From Rotaria sordida (Eukaryota > Rotifera > Eurotatoria > Philodinida > Philodinidae), in assembly GCA_905250125.1 (NCBI GenBank), contig CAJNOL010000402.1, forward strand, positions 66,223 to 130,222: a stretch of DNA of 64,000 nucleotides, given 5' to 3'. How positions within the stretch are numbered: the first letter of the stretch is position 1; each line of letters begins with the position of its first letter. The notes under the pieces were generated by a model, which made no database searches, was not told where the DNA came from, and worked only from the letters and a program-made list of their open reading frames with translations. This document shows positions 45,117-55,515 of this stretch, in pieces. The position numbers and the translations under genes were made by a program.

Positions 45117-47032
45117 AAGGGTGAGCCAAAAGTCTTGGTCGTTCTCAGAAAAATTGCTCATTCTCCCTTATAGTAAATCCAAATTTGCTCAAAATTGGAG
45201 CGATAATCCCTTATCATACGGCGGATATTACTCTAAATTTTCAAATCTGTAGTCCTTATTATAAGAGAGATATATAGAAAATACGATGACGAAAAAAAAA
45301 TTTTTTTTTCAAAAAATCGAAATAGTAAATTTTATTCGAAAATAACATCTAGAATAATTAATTTTCAATATTCATACAATAACGTTCAACGGGATTTTTC
45401 ATTTTTTAATATCATGATAATCTTTTTTGGTGATTTGGAAACCTTTTTTTGTGATCAAACATTGCAATCTTCTCGGTATTGAATTAATCAAGTCGGAACA
45501 CATCTTTGGAGTAATTGTTCTCCAAATCTTCACAATTTTTCTTTTCAATATCGATATATCCTGAATTTCTTCACGTTTCAGTTTCTCCTTGATGAAGCTC
45601 CAAATGTTTTCGATCGGCCATACATCAGCCATTTTATCCGATTGTTCTTCGGGATTGATACGATTATCAGAAATTTCATTTATTTTTGCCAAAGCATAAT
45701 GAGATCGATGATTAGAATCTCCATCATCTTGCCATATCACATTGACATCACCGTATAATTGATCGATATGAATTTTCAGCTGTTTTACTAATTTAACATA
45801 TAAAAATCTATCCATGGTAGGTTTCTTTTTATTAATTTTTTGACATTCTATTTTCAACCAGTCATCAATAAAAACTGATGCAGTTGGTGGAATTAAACCA
45901 CGAGATGAAATTGCACCATACAATAAGACACCTGGACTGCATTTTTCTTGATGAACACTTTGTAATGCGAGTGGAATCGTTGTTTTACTTGTAGACCAAA
46001 TGATGTTGTTTTTACTGTTGTGCTTCTGCAATAAACTGACACGACCACTAAAGTCGGTATTCACCAAGCGTTTCCACTTGGAATTTGATCTTGTTGGATT
46101 CAACCCGAATTTCTTTAATAACTTTTTTGCACTAATTACACGTGCTTCCCGTTGTATTGGGCTAAGTTTTTGTGAACGAGTTAGTTTCCAGGGTTTTAAT
46201 TTAATATCTTCTTTTAATGTTCTTCGAACACTGCTGTAAGAAGAATTGACATGGTTTTTTTGTAACAAATCATTTGTTTTTCGAATTGATTGTCCTAATT
46301 TATTTTCCATGTGGTCTTTAACCAACGATATAAAAATAGATGTTCTGGTTGTTCTTGGTCTTCCTGTTCTTTTTCTTGCTTCAATAGTACCTCTTTTAAT
46401 TGTATAATTTACATAACGAATAAGGGTTTGTCGTGTTTGTGATGGTGGGCAATCACTGTTCATTAATTCATTGGCAATATCACTTGACGACCAATTTTGA
46501 TGTAATTCATGTAAAATTAAAATTTGTTTCCGAAGTTATTCATATTTTCGAGACATTAGTGTGTGGTGGAAATGATTGGATTAGAGATAAACGTCAAAAT
46601 TGTAAGAAATCAGTTTTAAAATGATAAATTATTGAAAAAAGTTCGTTGAAAATGAATGATGATCATTAATTATATATAAATGTAAATCCAATCAGAATCA
46701 AACATAATTAAATATATGTACTACAGACACCTAGTTAGTCATCAAACGTGATTTGATTTGTGAAAACTGTGTCAATACTTTCTTATTCTACTTCCCATTT
46801 CCTCCTGTTTTCATATTAACATGTTCTATTTCGATTTTTTGAAAAAAGTTTTTTTTTCATCATCGTATTTTCTATATATCTCCCTTATAATAAGGGCTAC
46901 AGATTTGAAAATTTAGGGTAATATCCGCCGTATGATAAGGGATTATCGCTCCAATTTTGAGCGAATTTGGATTTACTATAAGGGAGAATGAGCAATTTTT
47001 CTGAGAACGACCAAGACTTTTGGCTCACCCTT
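45117..47032 (-). mobile_element. Mariner/Tc1-type transposon, DD37E, with about 180-bp TIRs
   Basis: A 1,916-bp element flanked by TA on both sides (45115-45116 and 47033-47034). The ends are AAGGGTGAGCCAAAAGTCTT and its complement. The inverted repeats extend about 180 bp to the ATCGTATTTTCTATATAT block with few differences. One transposase gene is on the minus strand. Small divergence between the TIRs and a nearly intact gene point to a recent insertion. It lies between the two decayed paralogous gene copies. Confidence 0.92.
45399..46556 (-). pseudogene. Mariner/Tc1-type transposase, one premature stop
   Basis: The natural start is the ATG at 46556 (MSRKYE), after which codon 7 is TAA (46538-46536). 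The frame then stays open to 45399, so about 385 codons contain a single lesion. The ATG at 46463 would give a 354-residue product lacking the first part of the DNA-binding region. N-terminal helix-turn-helix regions (QNWSSSDIANELMNS; KLGQSIRKTNDLLQK) and a GRPRTTR hinge are followed by the catalytic residues. These are D in LVNTDFSGRVSL, D in VIWQDDGDSNHRS and E in DVWPIENIWSFIKEKL. The last two are 37 residues apart, giving DD37E. Related families move by cut and paste into TA. Suppression of the stop, or restart at the downstream ATG, cannot be excluded. Confidence 0.88.
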
Positions 47033-47249
47033 TAACTAAATTTTCTTCAATATTTCGGATCTTTTTTCACTATCTTATGCCATAAAAACATAGAATTTTT
47101 CATGGGATGAATTAAAAGAATTCGAGTCTTAAATATCCTTTGAAAACTGTTTGTTCAAAAGTATATTACATGATTATTGAGCTTGTATTCATCTGAAAAT
47201 GGTTTAGCTGCAAATAATAAGGTAAATAATCATTTCTTCAATGAAAAAT

Positions 47250-49560
47250 CATTCAATATCTTCTTGCATCATTAGATAAGGATCAACTGTTTCCTAGAAT
47301 AAATAATGATAAAACTAAATGATGAAAATTATAGAATAATTTGAAAATAGTCACTAGATTACTTACATGATTTAATCACAGTTTTTTATAGTGTTTGTAA
47401 CGTTTTATATTCAAATGGTCTAAAATGAAAAAGGATTGCTCTTCGAAAATGAAGAGAATAGTATACAAAGATTAATAAAATAGAATACCTTCTGTAATAT
47501 TTTCTTTCTTTAATAGTTCAAATATTTAACTAATTTTGTAAAAGTAGATTTTAATGCTTGAATACTATCTTCACTAAATGAATCAGAATGAAGATTGATT
47601 ACACGAATCATCTGTTGATGGAAAAAAAATAAAATAAGTGTATATGTGATATCGAGATTGTGCCAGCTTCTTCGAATGAATTCCTCAAGCTCAGCAATAT
47701 TTTAATGATTTATTATTCGATTAAAAAAATACACTCTGTAAGAATGATCCAATTGGTCACTGATAAAGATGATTATAATCGAACGATCTCATTGTTTGAT
47801 TTTATCTCTTGAACAAGACGTTGATGATGTACATAGGTAACAGTAAAATAAAGAAGGCCATCTGACATTTGTACTCTGGCTCAAAACAGTAGGGTCTCGC
47901 TCTTTGAGTTCTGAATTTAAATTGACCTAAAAAAAGTTAATTGTTTTATTGAATAGTTTTCTGTAAAAAAAAAAGATATCATAGAAAACCTACTCAATGA
48001 ATATCATTTTATCGAACCTTTTAAAGGGTCTAGACTTTCAAATTAGAATTTGTTTGGCCAAAAATCTCAAAGAAAGAAAAGTTCTGATCGAAAAGTTTAC
48101 GACCGTTAAAAGATTTTTAAAATAGTATCCATTGAAAAGATTCTCTCTGGTATGATTTTCTATTTTCTCTAAGTTAGTAACAAAAGGAACTTGATATTCA
48201 GTTTACGTTTTTTATATACTTCACCAGCTCTTTAGACCAGATAACAGTTGCTAAAACATTCATCAATTGAATCAATATAATAATGACTAAATACTGTATC
48301 TTTTTTTGCTTTATCTATTTCAGTTTGATAGAATATTTTCTTCAAATTATTTTGTCTATCACATACCCAAACTATGTTAAATACTAATGCTTGTAAATCA
48401 TAGCGGGCAATCTTTCTTCAATCACCTACATAAGTATATGAAAATCAAATTTAATCTGCAGTAAAAGACAAACTTACTTGAATTAGCTTTCCCACAGTTC
48501 CATTAGGTTTTCTGTTTAGCAAATAAGTGTTGTTTTTCTCGACGTCGTTTGTTATTCGCCTGTACAAATTTCTAATCAGAAAGATGTTAAAACTATCTTT
48601 GTAGCGAGCGACATCTGATTGTAATATGAGTGTTTCTTTTGATGTTGTTTTCTTTAACATAAGGAGAAAAAAAAACTTACTAAACGAAAATAATCATAGC
48701 GAATATAAATGATTTCACATCGAACTGAACCGATTCCATCTCTGATACATAATATGTATTTTAACTTTAATTTGACCATAATCATAAGTTATTGTATTAA
48801 TTAAAACGTGCATAGAATCGGCTTATTGACATAATTGCATCAAAGATTCTTCGGATTATTCTTTTTCTTCAACGAAATATTCCTAAAAGAATAAAAAAAT
48901 AATTCAGAGAATACAATATGATAGCTTGACTTTTACTCGAATAAATGCAGAGTCAATCTTCAAAATTTCAACGTCAGTGTTGACATTCAATGCTCGTATG
49001 ATTTTTATTTTTTACACCAATACTTTAGATGAATAAGTGAATACTTGTTGTTCTAATGGTCATGCTAAAAAACTCTAAATGAGAAAAAACTCGGTCTTCC
49101 ATCCAACATATCATATCTTCACTAAATAGTATACCAAGTGCTAGATATTTATTTTTGACATTAACCATCATTTGATCGAATTCAAATACTGTTGAATAAA
49201 AATCGATACTAAAAATATAGACTACATCCTGATGAATTGTTTTAACTAATTGTTCTTTCTTTCTGCATCAGGCTCAAAAGTCTGTTGGTGATGCATCTTC
49301 AGCAATTTCTTCAAAAATTTTATCAAACCTTGATAGTACATAATTCAATGGAACCTTTTTTGATTGAGATGTTATTCAGCTTGTTGAAGAATTATTTGAT
49401 GGTTGACGGGTCATTTTGTCAAGTGGTACATCAATTAGTTGTCAACAATTTGAATTGAATAAAGGCGATTGAATTGATGTATATGAAGTTGGTAGATATA
49501 TTTTGAGTTCATGATGCTATTCAACATCGTATTTTACATTATCAATATTGAAATCATTGA
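47250..49560 (-). pseudogene. Decayed unrecognised gene, copy 2
   Basis: Paralogous to the region at 41.2-43.0 kb. Its best open piece, 48660-48451, encodes SFNIFLIRNLYRRITNDVEK and NTYLLNRKPNGTVGKLIQ and then meets a GTAAGT donor, so it may be a real exon. It is bordered on the right by another GTAAG donor context near 48675. Other blocks contain stops. The protein family is not recognised; a role cannot be proposed. Confidence 0.4.
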
Positions 49561-50984
49561 AATATGATAAAATTACCCAACGAGAGTTAAACGATAAAAT
49601 ACACGAATGAAATATCAATTATTTATGCAATAACAATCCTCTACTTTGTGTGTTAAAACTTCATTCTTACCCAATGCAATATTAATATCCGATGCACTAA
49701 CTTCATAGTACCACAATTTTTTTCTAATGTCAATACATCACAACAAATCAGTATTGCAGCAAAAGAATATCTTTTTAACTAAAAATTTAGATTAGTATCC
49801 GTCAAGTCATTCTTCTGTTGATCTCAAAAAAAACGATCATCAACAGACAAACAGACATGAATAAATGAAATCATGGGTGTTTAGACTGAGTAGTTATACT
49901 AATTTTTCACACTTTTGTTTATTTAAAGCATTTCTTAAGTTTTCATATTAAGAGGATACGAAAACTGAATGATTATTCATATGCAAATCTACTCTGTTAT
50001 TTATTTCATTGAAATGATGTACTATAACAAGCGAAAACCGTTAAATTTAGAAATGAAAGATCTTTGCATCTGATTTTTAATGTAAATTATTTCATGGTAT
50101 AAATCATATATTATGCGTCTAATGTCATACTCAATTATAATGGTTGATTCTCTAAAAGAGTTGTAAGGAAGATATCGTCATTGATACAATGTTTTTTTTT
50201 TCAAATCGAAAGTGATTGTCGATAATTTAGAAAATCAAGCATTTTCTGAATATTTAAAATTCGAAGAATGAATACCAAATGTTTGAAAATGTTTTAGCTG
50301 ATTTAAAGTCGGTTTTCTACAAAATAAAATTGAAAATAAATTCACAGTGTACTTGTTGTTCTCGTAAATAATTGTCTATGCACGATTGTCTTTGGTAAAA
50401 ACTGTCCTTGAGCACTGATCCTCGTATCCTCATTCTCAGCAGCTATTTTTTAATTAAATTAGTAGTGAAACGTGCAGTGGTGTATGAGTCGTCTATTAAC
50501 CTTCATCTACTGTCAAATCTCTAACTAAAGAATTATATGGTGGGTTTATTAATAACCAAACTACGCTTTAAGAACTATTATTAGGGCTTTCACTTTTTGC
50601 TGCGAATGAAAAACAAAATAAGCCAATATGTCGAAAATGCAAAATCAAAGCAAAATTTCTTTCTCTTTTTTGTTTTTATATATGGTGAGATAGAGCATGA
50701 CGAGCTGATTCAGAATATTGGTGTTTTCATGTTTTTAGAATGAGTTTTCAAGGGAAAAAACTCAGACTTTTATGTTGACCTGTTTTCCTTTGAAATATAG
50801 GAAATATTTTTTCTTTCGTTCAAATTCAGCGTTATATGTTAAATATAGAGAAGTCATTTATGAGGCTATTCAGACATAACATGGTCGTAACTCAGGTACC
50901 ATAAGGATTGAGGGGCACGAATTGCGGGCAAGCATTTTGTAATGCAATATGATTTTATCTACAAAGAGATACAATTAGCTTTCA
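49561..50984. other. No supported gene
   Basis: AT-rich spacer; nothing identified. Confidence 0.4.
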
Positions 50985-53900
50985 TATCTCATTAGAATCG
51001 CTAGAGATTGTACTTTAAAAATATACCTTGGATTGTTCGAGATTTTATTCTGTTGCTGAGAAAACTCTTTTTTATTGCAACTCATGCCAAAACCGATCTT
51101 TTCTGGACATATACAGTGGCGCTCAAAATTATTCAGACAAACAATGAATAACGATCTAATTCCAAAATCTCTCCTCCAGTTCAAGATATTGATTTGTGAT
51201 TTTCTCCAGAATGTGGCTAAGTACCCAAGTTGGCTATGCTAAAAATATGAAGCCGATAGAGCGTGTCTTGGTGATACGAGAATAAAAATACTAAGACCGT
51301 AAAACCTTGTTTTGACTCATAATTATTCATCCAGTTAATTTCTCATGGGAGAAAAGACTTGAGTTCTAATGATAGATAAGAAATGAAATCATTTTCGTCT
51401 ACGAACTTCTCATTTCAATCGTTGTCCTTCAATTGAACACTACTAATCATAGTTTCTTCATTTTCTTCTCGTATATAGCAAACTTGAAAGTTGAATTTCC
51501 AATATTCAACTATTCGAGTTTTCAAATATTGAGCTTAGGTATTCATGTTTTCAACTCCACCACTGGAATCATAATCCAATTATTTCTGTACCGGTCGCAA
51601 GTCTGAAAAAAGGAGGAGCGTTAAACGGAAGGGGTGCAGATACCGCCGTTTGTAAAAAAATGAAAAGACGAAAGAAACCAACCATGAACGGTCAATTTCG
51701 GAAATCATACCGGCTCGGACGTCGCCCGGGTGAACAAGGTCCACGTCCTCTGTCGTAGAACCAGGACAGAGTCGAAAAGTTGGCTACTGGAACAACCGTT
51801 TCTTCAGAAACAACAACGGGAAACCACATATCAGCAACAACAACTCAGAGAACATCAACAGCACCAACGTTAACAACAAGTCGGAGAAAATCAGCACCAA
51901 CAACAGCATACAAGCCAATCTCCATCAAACTAAAAATAGCAAAGGATGTCTTCACGATCGGTACATGGAATGTTCGAACATTATGGGCAACTGGTAAATT
52001 GGAACTACTAAGAAATGAAATGAAACGTTACAAATACGATATTATTGGCATTTCAGAAGTGCACTTGACAGGTAAAGGTGAAACAGCAAATGGTGATTTC
52101 ATTTGGTCAGGTGAAAGTGACACACATATCAGAGGAGTGGGCATGTTACTCAGCACAAGAGCTCAAAAGGCACTTGTGGGCTACAATCCAATAAATTTAA
52201 GACTAATTACAGCAAGATTCATGGCAACACCATTCAACATAACAGTAGTCAATGTTTATGCTCCAACATCTGACGCCTCAAGAGAAGATATTGAAACATT
52301 CTACGACGACTTGGAAGGTACAATATTAAAAACTCCGAAAAAAGATATACTTATCATAACTGGTGATTGGAACGCAAAGGTGGGTGATGACAATGCACGC
52401 TGGGAGTGTGCAATGGGCAAATATGGCTATGGAAAACGAAATGAACGTGGTGAACAATTATTAGAATTCGCAACATCACACAACTTATTCATTTGCAACA
52501 CAGCATTTCAACAAAAAGCAAGTCGAAAATGGACATGGGAATCACCAAATGGTTTACACAAGAACATGATTGATCTAATATTTATCCAAAAGCGCTGAAA
52601 AGCATCCGTCATCAACTGTAGGACATTTCAAGGAGCTGATATCAGGTCTGATCATTCCTTAGTTTTGTGCAACATAAAACTAAGATTGAAAAGTCTACTG
52701 AATAAACCAAAACACAACCGACGACCTAACATAAAGCAACTGAATGACTAAACAACACGACACTTATACCAAATCCAACTGGAAAATCATCTGAACAACA
52801 TGGACACCAACTGCAATTTGGATGAACATGCTCTACAAATTGAACAAGCAATCAAAGAAGCATTACGAACAAACACAACAACTCAAAAAGTAATCAAGAA
52901 ACATTGGATCTCTCTTCACACATTGAATTTAGCAGAAGAAAAACGAAAAGCAAAACAAACAAAAAATCTTTCGTCGATCGCCAATGAAAGATACAAAAAC
53001 CTCTGCAACCAGGTGAAGAAATCAGCGACAATGGACAAAAACAACTGGATTCAAGAACAATGTGAAGCAATTTAAAAGGGACTGACGGTAGGGAACAGCA
53101 AGCAAGCATATCAACTGATGAATCTATTGACGAAGAAATATTTACCAAAATTGAACATCATGAAAAACCCCGATGGCTCATTATCACAAACAAGACAAGA
53201 TATAATGCGAACTTGGACAACGTACTGTACCGAATTGTATCTAGATAAGGATGGCGATGATAACAAAATGATGGAAAAATTAGAAAACATAACCCCACTA
53301 GTCGACGACGATTCAACTAGCATTTTATATAGTGAAGTGGAAGAAGCAATAAAAAAGCTGAAGAAAAACAAGAGTCCAGGCAGCGACGGTATCACGGCCG
53401 AAATGCTTCAAGCTGGAGGAGAAAATCTGAGACGCAAAATGCATGAACTGTGCAATAGAGTATGGAATGAGGAAAGTATTCCTGATCAATGGGAGAGATC
53501 ACTCTTAATACAAATCCCTAAGAAAGGAGACCTCAGTCAATGCTCAAATTACAGAACAATCTCTCTCATTAATCATACAGGGAAAGTTCTACTTATGGTG
53601 TTACTCAATAGACTGAAACATCATCTGGACCCATACATGTCAGAAGAACAGACTGGGTTCAGAAAGGACAGAAGTACAGTTCAGCAAATTTTGATGCTCA
53701 GACTTCTAGCAGAAAAAGCAAAACGCAATAGCAAGAAAACCTATAATTGTTTCATTGATTTTCAGAAAGCCTTTGACACAATCAAACACAAAATCATATG
53801 GGCAGTTCTTTGATCGTATGGTGTAAACAACAAGGTGGTAATATTATTACAAAAGATATATGGAAAGTCTCGATCATCAATTCGAATAGGAATGGACCTT

Positions 53901-55450
53901 GGTGAATGGTTTCAATCAAGCGTTGAAACCAGACAAGGAGACCCCTTGTCACCATTTCTGTTCATTGCCTATCTGGAAAGAATAATGGATCAAGCAACAT
54001 CAAAAAATCATGGAATCAACGTCGGTGGAACAGTTATTAACAACCTAAGATTTGCTGATGACATTGATCTCCTACGTGGAAATCATATCTCACTACAGGA
54101 TCAAATTGAACAACTCACAAAAGGGGCAGAAGAAGGTGGACTTATGGCGAACATTAAGAAAACAAAGACAATGGTGTTTGGTGATAAAAATATTGATCAA
54201 CAAGTCAAAATCAACGGCGAAACAATAGAAAATGTAGAAGAATTCGAATATCTGGGGAGCTTGTTAACATGGGACAACAATTGCTCGAAAGAAATAAGAA
54301 GAAGAATCATCAAAGCAACTGGTGCAATGGCAGATATGAAGCATATGTGGAGCACTGGGGAAACTAACGATCGAAAGTAAGATAAAGCTTTTGACAACGT
54401 GCGTTTTCAGTGTACTACTCTATGCCTCGGAAACATGGACACTAAAAGAAACTGACAAACAAAAACTAGTGGCTTTTGAAATGCGGTGTTATCGAAGAAT
54501 ACTTCGAATCCATTGGACGGATATGGTGCGGAACGTCGATATACGAAAACAAATTGGTGCTCATGAAACAATAATAGATGTCATCAAAAAGCGGAAACTA
54601 AGACTTTTTGGACATATATGCAGGCTGGACAATAACAGGCTCCTGAAACACATCGTTTTCTCTCGAATAAATGGAAAATCAAGGAGAGGACGACCATGCA
54701 GGAAATGGCTAGATGATATCACTGATTGGTGTGGTCACAGTTGTCGAGATCTGGTTCACCTTGCGCAGAGCAGGTACCAATGGAAGAATCTCATCCGTAC
54801 GGTGGTTGGCCCCAACGGGCATTAAGCCCATGGGACATCAAGATCAAGATTCATGTTTTCACGGAAACACATGCACGGGTACCTTAGTTGCTGACAGTGC
54901 CAGGAAAACACATGCATAACTTGTCACTTTTGGGATGCCGGAATAGTTGAATATTTGAATACTTGAGGGAATATTTCAATAAATGAAATCAACTTACAAG
55001 TTTGGCATATACGAGAAGAAAATGAAGAAACGATGATTATTAGCGTTCAATTAAAGGATAAAAATTAAAATGAGAATTTAGTATTTTTATTCTAGTATCA
55101 TTAAGACATGCTCTATAGGCTTGATATTTTTAGCATAATTTCCTCAAAATGTTGTTATGAGTCAACACTTGTCTTTGTTATTTGGATCTACAAATATGCC
55201 GCACATGTGCGACCTAGTTTGCATACTTAGAGTGGCATTACTCAGCAAATAGACTTTGTCACCTAACTCTGAGGGATCAGTGGAAGACTCAGTTTTCTGT
55301 GCTGATTACTATTATATGTTTGTCTTGAGAACGAGAGTGGTGAAATTAGAGAAAGCAGTGAGGTATAGATCCAGAAAATGAGTTTTCTCAGCAGAAAAAA
55401 AGAATCTTAAAAAATCCAAGGTATATTTTTGAAGTACAATAACTGATGAT
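50985..55450. mobile_element. Inverted arms of about 500 bp enclosing an RTE LINE
   Basis: The left arm (about 50985-51540) and right arm (about 54940-55450) are complementary in patches at equal distance from the LINE. One pair is AAAATATACCTTGGATT near 51018 against its complement near 55420; another is TGCTAAAAATAT near 51237 against its complement near 55125. The TCGTATATxGCAAACTTG block (51472) pairs with its complement near 55000. A Tc1-like terminus, CAGTGGCGCTCAAAATTATT after TA, occurs at 51114 in the left arm only. The arms look like a diverged DNA transposon or foldback whose interior is now the LINE. Confidence 0.6.
51780..54825 (+). pseudogene. RTE-clade non-LTR retrotransposon ORF (APE endonuclease + reverse transcriptase)
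   Basis: About 1,015 codons in one frame, interrupted by TGA 52596, TAA 52749, TAA 53073, TGA 53811 and one extra base in the G4 at 54357-54360. Endonuclease: FTIGTWNVRTL, GISEVHLTGKGE, VNVYAPTSDA, IITGDWNAKVG, and after the first stop GADIRSDHSLV. RT: SPGSDGITAEML, IPKKGDLSQCSNYRTISLI, EEQTGFRKDRST, CFIDFQKAFDTI, TRQGDPLSPFLF, LRFADDIDLL, FEYLGSLLTW. C-terminal region: LLYASETWTLKETD, RLFGHICRLDN, RRGRPCRKWLDDI. This order and wording are typical of the RTE clade (BovB-like). The leader begins near 51590 with GGGTGCAGATACCG; the 3' end is short. No ATG lies before 51780 in frame, and the start is uncertain. Few lesions mean a fairly young copy. Confidence 0.88.
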
Positions 55451-55515
55451 TCGATCACTCCACTCTTGTGGTTCCTATATAACGATTATCTTTTATCTGA
55501 ATAGTTTCATGGCTT

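Noticed and set aside
54713..54919. Extra forward frame at the LINE 3' end
   Set aside because: It is a shadow in another frame of the RTE C-terminus.
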